Assembly (NCBI GenBank): GCA_040758635.1
Contig: JBFLVI010000005.1
Span: forward strand, 1-64,000
Origin: Yes71-27 sp040758635
GTDB taxonomy: Bacteria; Bacillota; Desulfotomaculia; Desulfotomaculales; Ammonificaceae
Length of the DNA: 64,000 bases
Direction: 5' to 3'
Of the stretch, positions 45,385 to 53,806 are shown piece by piece; position 1 is the stretch's first letter, and each line of letters starts with the position of its first letter. A program made the translations under genes and the position numbers. The notes beneath the pieces are model-generated. The model was given only the letters and a program-made list of their open reading frames with translations, ran no database searches and was not told where the DNA came from.

Positions 45385-47508
45385 TCATTCAACCAGCCTC
45401 TCCAGCGGTGCGTACTCCAGCAGAAGGGTTTTGAGGCCCGCCTTCGCGAAAGCCACCGTAACCTGCACGTCTTCGCCGCTCCCGGCGACACCGACCACCG
45501 TGCCGGCACCCCACTTCTTGTGCAGGACCCGGTCGCCGGGCTTCAATTCCGCGGCCTCCTGAGCTACGGGCGCGGCTTCTTCGGAACCCCCCGCCACCGT
45601 CAGGCTTTCCGCCGGCATTTCGTCAAGGAAACGGGAGGGCGGATTGGTGTAAACTCCGCCGTAGAGGTGCCGCATCTGGCACCGCGTCAGGAAAAGCCGC
45701 TCCTTGGCGCGGGTAATGCCGACGTAGCACAGCCGCCGCTCCTCCTCCATTTCCGCAGGGTCGTCAAGACTCCGGAGATGCGGGAAAAGACCCTCCTCCA
45801 TCCCGGTGATGAAAACGACCGGGAACTCGAGACCCTTGGCGCTGTGCAGCGTCAGCAGCGCCACCACATCGGCTTCCGGGTCGTAGCGGTCAATATCGGT
45901 GAAGAGCGCGATTTCCGCCAGAAACTCCGTCAGCCCCCCGCGTTCTTCCCGGTCGAATTCCCGGGTCACCGTCAGGAACTCCCTGATGTTCTCCAACCGC
46001 GCCTGTGCTTCCGGCGTTCCCTCCGCCAGAAGGTGCCGCTCGTAACCGGTTTCCGCAAGCAGCGTTTCGGCCACACGCGTCACCGGCCCGGCCGCCTCGC
46101 CGCGCAACGAGACGAAGAGCTCCCCCAAGCGCCGCATCTCTTCCCGGACCCTGAGCGGCAACCCGGAAATGGCGTCGGCATCGAGAAGCGCCGCCACGGG
46201 GGTCACCCGGTGCGCCGCCGCGTGCTGGAGCAGCCGCCCCAGGTAAGCCGCGCCGATGCCGCGCGGCGGAAAGTTGATGATTCGCTTCAGGCTTAAAGCG
46301 TCCACAGGGTTGACGACCAGGCGCAGGTAGGCCAGGAGGTCCTTGATCTCCTTGCGCTCGTAGAAGCGCAGGCCGCCGAGAATGATGTAAGGGATGCCCG
46401 TGACCAGGAAGACTTCCTCCAGCACCCGCGACTGGGCGTGGGTGCGGTAGAGTACCGCGCAGTCCCGGTAGGACCGCCCTTCTTCGCGCCGCATCCTGGC
46501 GATCTCCCCGGCGACGAAGTTGGCCTCCGCCACCTCGTTCGGAGCCACGAAAAGCAACGGGGGGTCTCCCTCGCCTTTGACCGCCCGGAGTACCTTTTCC
46601 TTGCGCAGCCGGTTATACCTGATCACGCTGTCGGCCACCGCGAGGATCGACGAGGTGGAACGGTAGTTCTTTTCGAGCTTGATCACCCGCGCCTCCGGGT
46701 AATCCCGCTCGAAGTTCAGGATGTTGCCGATGTCCGCACCCCGCCAGCCGAAGATGGACTGATCGGGATCCCCCACCACCATCAGGTTCCGGTGCCGTTC
46801 CGCAAGCTGGTTCACCCAGACGTACTGCACGTGGTTGGTATCCTGGTATTCGTCCACCAGGATGAACCGGAAACGCCGCTGGTAGCGTTCCAGGACGGCG
46901 GGGCACTCCCGGAAGAGCCGCACCGCTTCCCCGAGCAGGTCGTCGAAATCGAGGGCACCGAACCGCCTCAGCTTCTCCTGGTAGAGCGCGTAAACCTGCG
47001 CCACCGCCTCCTCGTACCGGGTACCGGCCCGCAGCGCGTATTCTTCAGGCCCCACCAGCCAGTTCTTCGCCCAGGAGATGGCGGCCGCCATCCCGCCGGG
47101 CGGGTAACGCTTTTCATCGAGTCCGATCTCTTTCAAGCACTCCCTCACCAGCACCCGCCGGTCGTCCTCGTCGTAAATCACAAAGTCGGGGTTCCGGCCC
47201 AGATGCTGAATCTCCCGGCGCAGGATCCGCAGGCAGGCCGCGTGAAAGGTCATCACCCAGAGGTCGTGCACGTCGTGGGGCAACAACCGCTCCACCCGGG
47301 AGCGCATCTCCCGGGCGGCCTTGTTGGTAAAAGTGATCGCCAGGATGTTCTCCGGCCTTACACCCGCATCATGAATCAGGTGCGCGATCCGGCAGGTCAG
47401 GACCCGGGTCTTGCCGCTGCCGGCACCGGCCAGCACGAGAAGCGGCCCCGTGGTGTGACGTACCGCTTCCAGCTGTTCCAAATTCAATTCCCCGTAAAAA
47501 TCCGTCAC
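45385..47508 (-). CDS. pcrA: ATP-dependent DNA helicase PcrA/UvrD
   Basis: PcrA is a 3'-5' superfamily 1 helicase acting in repair and replication of conflicts. The 707-residue form begins at the GTG 47508 (MTDFYGELNLEQLEAVRHTTGPLLVLAGAGSGKT), which brings the Q-motif and Walker A to the normal distance. GTG 47559 upstream in frame is possible but lacks a ribosome site. Further motifs are FHAACLRILRRE, VDEYQDTNHVQY (motif II), VGDPDQSIFGWRGAD (III), LEKNYRST (IV) and LTLHSAKGLEFPVVF. The C-terminus ends with the Tudor-like GDRVLHKKWGAGTVVGV domain seen in PcrA. Confidence 0.96.
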   Translation of the reverse strand: MTDFYGELNLEQLEAVRHTTGPLLVLAGAGSGKTRVLTCRIAHLIHDAGVRPENILAITFTNKAAREMRSRVERLLPHDVHDLWVMTFHAACLRILRREIQHLGRNPDFVIYDEDDRRVLVRECLKEIGLDEKRYPPGGMAAAISWAKNWLVGPEEYALRAGTRYEEAVAQVYALYQEKLRRFGALDFDDLLGEAVRLFRECPAVLERYQRRFRFILVDEYQDTNHVQYVWVNQLAERHRNLMVVGDPDQSIFGWRGADIGNILNFERDYPEARVIKLEKNYRSTSSILAVADSVIRYNRLRKEKVLRAVKGEGDPPLLFVAPNEVAEANFVAGEIARMRREEGRSYRDCAVLYRTHAQSRVLEEVFLVTGIPYIILGGLRFYERKEIKDLLAYLRLVVNPVDALSLKRIINFPPRGIGAAYLGRLLQHAAAHRVTPVAALLDADAISGLPLRVREEMRRLGELFVSLRGEAAGPVTRVAETLLAETGYERHLLAEGTPEAQARLENIREFLTVTREFDREERGGLTEFLAEIALFTDIDRYDPEADVVALLTLHSAKGLEFPVVFITGMEEGLFPHLRSLDDPAEMEEERRLCYVGITRAKERLFLTRCQMRHLYGGVYTNPPSRFLDEMPAESLTVAGGSEEAAPVAQEAAELKPGDRVLHKKWGAGTVVGVAGSGEDVQVTVAFAKAGLKTLLLEYAPLERLVE

Positions 47509-47746
47509 CGTTTCCTGCACCTGCTTACTGTAAAAGCTGAAAAAAACTTCGCCAACCACCGTTTATTATCCTGCGTCTCTTCGAAAGACTTCCCTCCACC
47601 GTCCGCCGGCCCGCCCCGGTCCTCCAAGAAAACCGACCAGAACCCAGCCAAGAGAATTATCCCCCATCCCGGGCGCGGGATTCAACCGGAAAGGAAAAAA
47701 TCGCGCACTAAAAACAATTTTCGGCTGTAAAAACCAAAGAGAACAG

Positions 47747-47775
47747 TTGCTTTTAACAAGAGGTGTTGTTACAAT
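47747..47775 (+). promoter_or_regulatory. Sigma-A promoter of the DUF5320 gene
   Basis: TTGCTT (47747-47752), 17-nt spacer, TACAAT (47770-47775), 43 bp before the start codon. Confidence 0.65.
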
Positions 47776-47782
47776 ATTAGTG

Positions 47783-47793
47783 GACATATGCTC
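47783..47793 (+). promoter_or_regulatory. Shared motif GACATATGCTC downstream of the DUF5320 -10
   Basis: The same 11-mer occurs on the minus strand at 51253-51243, overlapping the -35 of the NifX-MinD operon. Both positions suit a common regulator. Confidence 0.5.
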
Positions 47794-47817
47794 TAAACCT
47801 TTGCAGGAGGTGAAATC

Positions 47818-48093
47818 ATGCCGTGGGGTCGTGGTTCAGGTTGCGGCTTTGGCTTTGGCTTCGGCCGTGGCTGGGGCGCCGAAAGACCGGGCAATCCCGC
47901 CTGGGGCTGCAAGCGTTATCCTGGACGGCCGCGCCGGTGGCGGGCCCTGCTCCATCCCGGCGCCTGGGTGCAACCCGGCCAGCCGGATGCCGCGCCGGCA
48001 GAGGTTGAGAACCTGAGGCAACAGGCTGCTTTCCTGAAACAGCAACTTGAGGCCATCGAAAAGCGCCTCGGCGAATTGGGACAGAAGGAATAA
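47818..48093 (+). CDS. DUF5320 family protein
   Basis: A 91-residue protein with a Gly/Phe/Arg/Trp-rich N-terminus (PWGRGSGCGFGFGFGRGWG) and a C-terminal coiled-coil (VENLRQQAAFLKQQLEAIEKRLGEL, about 63-87). This is the typical DUF5320 layout, usually found beside NifX-like and MinD-ferredoxin genes, as here (2.4 kb away, opposite strand, shared promoter motif). Function is unknown. The ribosome site GGAGGTG is 6 nt before the ATG. A strong terminator follows. Confidence 0.85.
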   Translation: MPWGRGSGCGFGFGFGRGWGAERPGNPAWGCKRYPGRPRRWRALLHPGAWVQPGQPDAAPAEVENLRQQAAFLKQQLEAIEKRLGELGQKE

Positions 48094-48144
48094 GCGGCCT
48101 AAAGGTTGTCGCCTTCCAACCTGGGGTAGGCGATGAAAGATGGT

Positions 48145-48187
48145 GAGCCCCTCCGACGAAAAGTCTGAAACAAGGGCTCTTTTTTTT
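48145..48187 (+). terminator. Rho-independent terminator of the DUF5320 gene
   Basis: GAGCCC (48145-48150) pairs with GGGCTC (48174-48179), followed by eight T. Confidence 0.85.
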
Positions 48188-48339
48188 GGAGACGTGAAAC
48201 GTGCTTTTCTGTAAGCCCGAGAAACCAACCCCAACTCTTAACAGAACCAGGCAACCGTACGGGTACATAGTAACGACCGGTATGTACAAGACTAATCTCA
48301 GACTCGGATACTTCATCAAACCCAAGGAGGTAGATTCCT

Positions 48340-48606
48340 TTGACGGTAGGTTCGGAATTGCACAAGACACTGGGCATGTTGAAAACGGCCAGCGGCCAGT
48401 TCCAATCCTTTGCCATGGATACGCAGGACGCAACGGCGAAGCAGATGTACACAAACTTCGCCAAGCAGCTTGACCAGATGGTCAAGGACCTCGCCAACCG
48501 GGTTAACTACGTGGAAGGACAGGAGCCGCAGTACAAAATGGAGAACATGGCCCAGGAAGCCATGGCCAAGGAACAGGCGGCCCAACAGGGAATGCGCAAA
48601 CAATAG
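48340..48606 (+). CDS. DUF1657 family protein
   Basis: An 88-residue, almost entirely helical soluble protein (LHKTLGMLKTASGQFQSFAMDTQDATAKQMY, about 7-37; QLDQMVKDLANRVNYVEGQEPQY, about 43-65), as in DUF1657 proteins of spore-forming Firmicutes, where the family often neighbours SpoVA genes. None are here. The start is a TTG, 9 nt behind AAGGAGG. It appears monocistronic, with its own terminator. Confidence 0.88.
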   Translation: MTVGSELHKTLGMLKTASGQFQSFAMDTQDATAKQMYTNFAKQLDQMVKDLANRVNYVEGQEPQYKMENMAQEAMAKEQAAQQGMRKQ

Positions 48607-48626
48607 TCCAAGCCGCAGCCAGAGAG

Positions 48627-48663
48627 CCCCCGCCGGAACGTCCGGCCGGGGTTCTTTCTTTTC
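48627..48663 (+). terminator. Rho-independent terminator of the DUF1657 gene
   Basis: Stem CCCCGCCGGA/TCCGGCCGGGG (one bulge, short loop) followed by TTCTTTCTTTT. Confidence 0.8.
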
Positions 48664-48721
48664 CAAAGGCAAAGCACCGGAAAGAGCCGGTCAGCGCACA
48701 CTCGAGTTGCTCATAAGCCGG

Positions 48722-49588
48722 TCACACAAGGTCCAGCGCCCGTTCCCAGACCGCGCGCATCGCCTGCGCCGCGGGACCGGCCAGGCGCTCCGTGACGGGT
48801 GATTGTGCCACCACCGCCTTTACTACGTCCGCGGCAAACGGGATGCGGCCGAGAAATGCTGCCCCTTCTTGCCGGCAGTAGTGTTCGATCTTCCCGGCGA
48901 TTTCTTCATCCAGGCTCGCCTTGTTCACACATACCGCCGCCCGCACGCCGAAGTGGCGCGCCAGTTCCAAAACCCGCTCGAGGTCCTGCCACCCGGCCGC
49001 GGTGGGCTCAGTGACCACGAGCAGCAGGTTGGCACCGGCAACCGAAGCGATAACGGGACATCCGATTCCCGGCGGGCCGTCAACCACCAGAAGATTTTTC
49101 GCCTGCTCCCGGGCTATTTCCCGCGCACGCTGCTTGACCCTGGCAACGAGTTTGCCGGAATTTTCCCGGCCCACGCCGAGCGCGGCGTAGACAAACGGCC
49201 CGAAAGCGGTACGGGCTTCGTAGACGCAGCCGGTGAGGGCCTCCCGCAGGGTGACGGCTCCTGCAGAGCAGGCGTGGAAACAGACCGCGCACCCTTCGCA
49301 GGCGGTTTCGTCCAACTCCCCGTCCTGAATCGCCTCGAACCGGCAGAGCTGCGTGCATACGCCGCAGGAAGTGCACCGCTCCCTATCCACCACCGGCAGG
49401 CGCAGGCCAAAAAAAGGCTCCTCCGCCACGACTTCCGGGCGCAGGATCAGGTGCAGGTTGGCCGCATCTACGTCGGCATCCGCGAGCACCGCATCCTTAC
49501 CCAGCGTGGCGAAGGCGCCGGTCAGCGTCGTCTTGCCTGTACCCCCTTTTCCACTAAGCACAACAATTTCGCGCATTACTACTGGCAA
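48722..49588 (-). CDS. MinD-superfamily P-loop ATPase with inserted ferredoxin domain (second of two)
   Basis: A 288-residue cytoplasmic protein with the deviant Walker A SGKGGTGKTT (12-21) and, inserted after about residue 68, a 2[4Fe-4S] ferredoxin domain with Cys72, 75, 78, 82 and Cys97, 100, 103, 107. The distal part has VVDGPPGIGCPV (about 160-171), the MinD Walker B region. The family is related to Mrp/NBP35-type Fe-S carriers, but no role is proven. The TTG at 49588 has GGAGG 6 nt upstream and is preferred to ATG 49576. It overlaps the preceding paralogue. Confidence 0.9.
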   Translation of the reverse strand: MPVVMREIVVLSGKGGTGKTTLTGAFATLGKDAVLADADVDAANLHLILRPEVVAEEPFFGLRLPVVDRERCTSCGVCTQLCRFEAIQDGELDETACEGCAVCFHACSAGAVTLREALTGCVYEARTAFGPFVYAALGVGRENSGKLVARVKQRAREIAREQAKNLLVVDGPPGIGCPVIASVAGANLLLVVTEPTAAGWQDLERVLELARHFGVRAAVCVNKASLDEEIAGKIEHYCRQEGAAFLGRIPFAADVVKAVVAQSPVTERLAGPAAQAMRAVWERALDLV

Positions 49589-50417
49589 CTCTTTCCTCCA
49601 CCGCGTTCCAGAGCTCCTGAAACTTCTTTTGCCAACCGGGAAACCGCTCGATAAACGGAATTCCCGCCGCGAAAGAACGGGCGATTTCCTTCTTGAAGGG
49701 AATTTCCGCCAATACCGGAATCCCCTGCTCCTTACAGAAATCCCTCACGCCGCCGTCGCCCAGATCTGCCCTGTTGATGATCACGCCGCAAGGAATCTTC
49801 AGCATCCGCAACATCTCCGCCACCACCTCCAGATCGTGCCGGCCAAAAGGCGTAGGCTCCGTAACCACCAGGCAGAAGTCCACTCCCCGGACGGACTGCA
49901 CCACCGGGCAGGAGGCGCCGGGCGGGCAATCAACGATGGTATCAAGCGCCGGGTCGGCCCCCCGCCGCAAAGCCTTGATGACCGGAGGTGCGAGTGCTTC
50001 ACCCACGTTGAGCCTGCCGCAGGCAAAACCGATTTTCCCGATCCTTCCCCGCTCGACGGTGCCAAGAACTTTCTTGCCTTCCACCAGCGCCTCTTCGGGA
50101 CAAAAGTAAAGACACCCGCCGCAGCCGTGGCATAATTCCTGAAGGATAAGGACCTTGTCCCGGAGCAGCACCAGGGCGTTGTACGCGCAGACTTCGATGC
50201 AGCGGCCGCAGCCCGTACATCTTTCCTTCTGAAAAACCGGCACCGGGAGGCAAACCGGCTCGGCGGTATTGATTTCCGGCCGCAGCAGGAGGTGCGCGTT
50301 GGGCTCCTCGACATCACAGTCCAGCAACTGCACCTCCCTGTCAAGGCTGAGCGCCAGGTTTACCGCCACCGTGGTTTTGCCGGTTCCTCCCTTTCCGCTG
50401 ACTACGGCCACAATCAC
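49554..50417 (-). CDS. MinD-superfamily P-loop ATPase with inserted ferredoxin domain (first of two)
   Basis: A 287-residue paralogue of the next gene. It shows SGKGGTGKTT (7-16), ferredoxin cysteines 67, 70, 73, 77 and 96, 99, 102, 106, and DTIVDCPPGASCPVVQSV (about 175-192). I chose GTG 50417, which overlaps the NifX stop by 4 bp (GTGA) and brings the P-loop to the N-terminus. Tandem copies suggest a heterodimer, as such ATPases act as dimers. With the NifX-like neighbours a role in metal-sulfur cluster handling is inferred. Confidence 0.9.
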   Translation of the reverse strand: MIVAVVSGKGGTGKTTVAVNLALSLDREVQLLDCDVEEPNAHLLLRPEINTAEPVCLPVPVFQKERCTGCGRCIEVCAYNALVLLRDKVLILQELCHGCGGCLYFCPEEALVEGKKVLGTVERGRIGKIGFACGRLNVGEALAPPVIKALRRGADPALDTIVDCPPGASCPVVQSVRGVDFCLVVTEPTPFGRHDLEVVAEMLRMLKIPCGVIINRADLGDGGVRDFCKEQGIPVLAEIPFKKEIARSFAAGIPFIERFPGWQKKFQELWNAVEERVASSNARNCCA

Positions 50418-50797
50418 CCGTGCTGTCCCCCGCAACCGCCGTCGCAGCGGGGCACGTGCCCTTCCGTCCCGTGGGAGCAAAGCGACGGTCCGGTTACCAG
50501 CCTGCCGGTAAGAAAAGCGCCGAGCACTTCACGCGCCGTTCCCTGTGCCCCTATAATGGGAGAAATGCCGCGCGCCGCAAAAAGCTCCTGGGCACGCGCC
50601 CCCATCCCGCCCGCAATTACGTGGGTAACCCCCAATTCGCCGAGGTAGCGGGGGAGAAAACCCGGCTGGTGCCCCGGGTTGGGGACCAGGACCTCCTTTT
50701 TCAACTGCCCGTCCGCCACGTCGACAAGAAGGAATTCGGTACAATGTCCGAAGTGTGACGCAACCTGATTTCCTTCCATAGCTACCGCAATCCTCAA
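50414..50797 (-). CDS. NifX/NifB-C-like dinitrogenase iron-molybdenum cofactor family protein with Cys/His tail
   Basis: A 127-residue protein with the NifX-type ribonuclease-H-like fold: MRIAVAMEGNQVASHFGHCTEFLLVDV (1-27) and GVTHVIAGGMGARAQELFAARGISPI (about 56-81). It ends in a short Cys/His/Gly-rich tail (CSHGTEGHVPRCDGGCGGQHG, about 107-127) that looks metal-binding. No nitrogenase genes are in the window, so a FeMo-co role is unlikely; small proteins of this family may carry Fe-S or other metal clusters. Confidence 0.9.
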   Translation of the reverse strand: MRIAVAMEGNQVASHFGHCTEFLLVDVADGQLKKEVLVPNPGHQPGFLPRYLGELGVTHVIAGGMGARAQELFAARGISPIIGAQGTAREVLGAFLTGRLVTGPSLCSHGTEGHVPRCDGGCGGQHG

Positions 50798-50834
50798 ACT
50801 GCATTCACCTCCATATAATCGTCAGCGGAACAGC

Positions 50835-51200
50835 CTACATCCGGCGCCGCCACCCCGGCCCTCCCGCGGACTTCAAAGGCGGCAGTGCATTCTCGCGCCA
50901 TGCCTGAACGGATTCCCGGACCGGTCCGCTTTTGCCCAGGTAACACCGGATTCCCGCCTGTTCAAGGATCTGGCAGGCATTAGGGCCGACGCTGCCGCTG
51001 ATGACCGCGTTGACCCCCTGCCGCAGCAAACTCTGCACCGCCTTGATCCCGGCACCGCCGCCTTCCGTGGCGCCGGGATTGGCAACGGCTGAAAAAGTAC
51101 CGGACTCGTCATCGTAGACTACAAAATAGGCACAACGCCCCAGGTGCGGGTCAAGCGGGGCTTCGGCTCCGGGACCCGCAGCAGAAACGGCAACTTTCAC
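50835..51200 (-). CDS. NifX/NifB-C-like dinitrogenase iron-molybdenum cofactor family protein
   Basis: A 121-residue member of the same family as the next gene (VAVSAAGPGAEAPLDPHLGRCAYFVVYD, about 3-30; GVNAVISGSVGPNACQILEQAGIRCYL, about 63-89), without the Cys-rich tail. It is the first gene of a four-gene minus-strand operon. The GTG start at 51200 has GGGAGG 6 nt upstream. A sigma-A-type promoter with the GACATATGCTC motif lies 27-55 bp before it. Confidence 0.9.
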   Translation of the reverse strand: MKVAVSAAGPGAEAPLDPHLGRCAYFVVYDDESGTFSAVANPGATEGGGAGIKAVQSLLRQGVNAVISGSVGPNACQILEQAGIRCYLGKSGPVRESVQAWRENALPPLKSAGGPGWRRRM

Positions 51201-51226
51201 TTTATTCCTCCCTTCGATTTTATATT

Positions 51227-51255
51227 AATTTAAACTAATTATGAGCATATGTCAA
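51227..51255 (-). promoter_or_regulatory. Promoter and GACATATGCTC motif of the NifX-MinD operon
   Basis: Minus-strand TTGACA (51255-51250), 17-nt spacer, TAAATT (51232-51227). The motif GACATATGCTC (51253-51243) overlaps the -35 and matches the copy at 47783-47793. Confidence 0.6.
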
Positions 51256-51434
51256 TTACTTTAAAAGCCGTAGCAAAAGGCAAAGGTTGCCAGACCGTCT
51301 ATCACCGCCAGCTCAATTACCGGCGGAACCGGATCCTCTGTTTTAGCAGCCCGACCGCCTACCACCGTTCACCTCTTCCGAAGCTCTCCGGGCATATTAC
51401 GGAAGAGGCCCGTAAAAACGTGACGGCACACAAA

Positions 51435-51458
51435 GTAAAAAAGGCGCTGCGCCGCCTT
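51435..51458 (-). terminator. Rho-independent terminator of the his operon
   Basis: Minus-strand stem AAGGCG/CGCCTT (6-nt loop, 51458-51441), with A-run before and TTTTTT after. It may also work in the other direction. Confidence 0.75.
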
Positions 51459-51499
51459 TTTATCTTTTGGCAACCGGGTTTATTACGGTACGCCGGAAA

Positions 51500-52225
51500 C
51501 TACCTCTTCCGGCTCGCCAGTTCTCCGAAGACCTCCCGCACGTCCACCCCTTCCGCCGCCAGCAGCACCATCAGGTGGTAAATGACGTCGGCCGCCTCCT
51601 TGATCACCTCGTCGCGGTGGCGGTTCTTGGCCGCAATCAGCACCTCGGTAGTCTCCTCACCCAGTTTCTGGAGGATGGTATCTATTCCCTTATCGAACAG
51701 ATAACTGGTATACGCTCCCTGGACGCGGTTCTGCTTCCGGTCTAAAATCACGTCGTAGACCTCTTCGAGAATCGTACTGCCGCAGATGCAAACCGGCCGG
51801 CTCTCCTTGGGTTGGAGCCGGGCCCCGGGAGGAGGTCCCTTTTCCCAGTAAACCTCGGCCGGGTTGAAGACCATGTCGCCCACCAGCGCCACCCGCCCGT
51901 CCGGCTCGATCCGGTAATGGAAGCAACTCTTGTAACCCTCGTGGCAGGCCGCACCGTGCTGCCGCACCTTGATGAGCAAGGTGTCGGCGTCGCAGTCGAA
52001 GTAGATCTCATCCAGTTCCTGGATGTTGCCGGAGGTTTCCCCCTTATGCCAGAGCTCCTGCCGGCTGCGGCTGTAAAACCACGTTTGCCCGCTGCTGAAA
52101 GTCTTGGCCAGTGCTTCCCGGTTCATGTAAGCGAGCATCAGCACCTCGCTGGTCCGGTTATCCTGCACAATTACCGGGATCAAACCGTCGGCGTTGAACT
52201 TGAAACGGTCGAGATTAAAGCGCAA
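51500..52225 (-). CDS. hisIE: Bifunctional phosphoribosyl-AMP cyclohydrolase / phosphoribosyl-ATP pyrophosphatase
   Basis: This fusion performs steps 2 and 3 of histidine synthesis. In 241 residues the HisI domain comes first (LMLAYMNREALAKTF, about 29-43; WHKGETSGN, about 59-67; CDADTLLIKVRQHGAACHEGYKSCF, about 77-101, with metal-binding Asp/Cys). The HisE domain follows (about 150-241; LGEETTEVLIAAKN, EAADVIYHLMVLLA). The start is a TTG at 52225 behind GGGGGG. It is the last his gene before the terminator. Confidence 0.96.
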   Translation of the reverse strand: MRFNLDRFKFNADGLIPVIVQDNRTSEVLMLAYMNREALAKTFSSGQTWFYSRSRQELWHKGETSGNIQELDEIYFDCDADTLLIKVRQHGAACHEGYKSCFHYRIEPDGRVALVGDMVFNPAEVYWEKGPPPGARLQPKESRPVCICGSTILEEVYDVILDRKQNRVQGAYTSYLFDKGIDTILQKLGEETTEVLIAAKNRHRDEVIKEAADVIYHLMVLLAAEGVDVREVFGELASRKR

Positions 52226-52320
52226 ACCTGCACCCCCCTTTTGAGCAAGTTATGCAAACCGGCGCCGGCCGCCACACAGGCCGCGTTCTGCTCTTTTTAT
52301 CGGCTTTTCCGGCCGCGCCT

Positions 52321-53079
52321 TTAAAGCCGCACCGGAATCCCCCGCGCCGCGAGGTACTCCTTTACCTCCCGAATGGCGTACTCCCCAAAGTGAAAAATCG
52401 AAGCCGCCAGCGCCGCGTCGGCTCCCCCGGCGGTCAACCCCTCCGCGATGTGTTCGAGCGTCCCGACGCCCCCCGAAGCGATCACCGGAATCCGGACGGC
52501 CTCCACCACCGCCCTGGTGAGCTCGACGTCGTAGCCGTCCTTGGTGCCGTCGCGGTCCATGCTGGTGAGCATGATTTCGCCCGCTCCCAGTTCCTCAACC
52601 TTCCGCGCCCAGTCCAGAGCGTCGATTCCGGCAGGGGTCCGCCCCCCGTGGATATAAACCTCCCACCGCCCTTTTCCCACCCGCCGGGCGTCAATCGCCA
52701 CCACGATGCACTGCGTCCCGAAACGGGAAGCCGCCGCCGCGATCAGCCCGGGGTCCTTGACCGCCGCGGTGTTCAGGGACACCTTATCGGCCCCCGCGGC
52801 CAGCATCCGGCGGATGTCCTCCAGGCTCCGCAACCCGCCACCCACGGTAAACGGGATGAAAACCTCCTCCGCCGTCCGGCGGGCCACCTCAAGCATAATG
52901 TCGCGGTCTTCGGCGGAAGCGGTGATGTCCAGGAAAACCAGTTCGTCCGCCCCCTCCCGGTCATAGAGCGCGGCCAGTTCCACCGGATCGCCAGCGTCCC
53001 GGAGGTTGATGAAGTTGACCCCCTTAACCACCCGCCCCCGGTCCACATCCAGGCAGGGAATAATCCGCTTAGCCAGCAC
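52321..53079 (-). CDS. hisF: Imidazole glycerol phosphate synthase subunit HisF
   Basis: HisF is the cyclase half of the HisF-HisH complex, using ammonia from HisH to make imidazole glycerol phosphate and AICAR; AICAR feeds PurH, encoded nearby. The 252-residue TIM barrel starts MLAKRIIPCLDVDRGRVVKGVNF with catalytic Asp11, and has FLDITAS (about 49-55), GGGLRSLEDIRRML (about 81-94) and LTSMDRDGTKDGYD (about 171-184) with catalytic Asp in the DRDGT motif. It overlaps hisA by 11 bp. Confidence 0.97.
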   Translation of the reverse strand: MLAKRIIPCLDVDRGRVVKGVNFINLRDAGDPVELAALYDREGADELVFLDITASAEDRDIMLEVARRTAEEVFIPFTVGGGLRSLEDIRRMLAAGADKVSLNTAAVKDPGLIAAAASRFGTQCIVVAIDARRVGKGRWEVYIHGGRTPAGIDALDWARKVEELGAGEIMLTSMDRDGTKDGYDVELTRAVVEAVRIPVIASGGVGTLEHIAEGLTAGGADAALAASIFHFGEYAIREVKEYLAARGIPVRL

Positions 53080-53806
53080 GGTCCTCTTCCTCCGCCGCGG
53101 CCAGCGCTTCCTGCAGCGTCAGCCGCCCGTCATACAGTGCCTTTCCAATAATTACCGCTTCCACGCCCAGCGCTTCCAGTTTGCGCAACTCCCGGATGTC
53201 CTTCACCCGGGAAACCCCGCCGGAGGCGATCACCTTCAAACCCGTCTCCCGGGCAAAGTCGGCCACCGCCTGGATATTCGGACCCTTCAAGGTGCCGTCG
53301 CGCTTGATATCGGTAAAAACCACCCGCTCCACCCCGGATTCCCTCAGCCGGCGTCCGAAAACCCCCGCCGCGATTCCAGAGAGGCTCTCCCAGCCGCGCA
53401 CCGCCACGACGCCGTCGCGGCAATCCACGCTCACCACAATCCGGGAACCGAAATCACCAACCAGTTTGGCAACAAAATCGGCGTTGAGGGCCACCGTCCC
53501 GATAATCGCCCTGGCGGCCCCGCATCCCAGCACTTCTTCCACCGCCGCCTTCTCCCTGATTCCGCCTCCCACCTGCACCGGAATGGCAACTTTTTCGATT
53601 ATCTGCCGGATGAGCGCAAGGTGAACAGGCTTCCCGCGAAAGGCGCCGTCGAGGTCCACCACGTGCAGCCATTTCGCTCCCGCCTCCTGCCACTTCAGCG
53701 CCACCGCCACCGGGTCTCCGGAGTAAACCGTTTCCCGGTCCGCCTTTCCCTCGACCAGGCGGACGCACCGCCCGTCCCGCAAGTCAATTGCCGGTATTAC
53801 GAACAT
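53069..53806 (-). CDS. hisA: Phosphoribosylformimino-5-aminoimidazole carboxamide ribotide isomerase
   Basis: HisA catalyses the Amadori isomerisation before HisF-HisH. The 245-residue TIM barrel has AIDLRDGRCVRLVEG (6-20, catalytic Asp8), VQVGGGIREKAAVEEVL (about 77-93) and FTDIKRDGTLKGPN (about 162-175). It overlaps hisH by 10 bp upstream and hisF by 11 bp downstream, so the three are tightly coupled. Confidence 0.96.
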   Translation of the reverse strand: MFVIPAIDLRDGRCVRLVEGKADRETVYSGDPVAVALKWQEAGAKWLHVVDLDGAFRGKPVHLALIRQIIEKVAIPVQVGGGIREKAAVEEVLGCGAARAIIGTVALNADFVAKLVGDFGSRIVVSVDCRDGVVAVRGWESLSGIAAGVFGRRLRESGVERVVFTDIKRDGTLKGPNIQAVADFARETGLKVIASGGVSRVKDIRELRKLEALGVEAVIIGKALYDGRLTLQEALAAAEEEDRAG

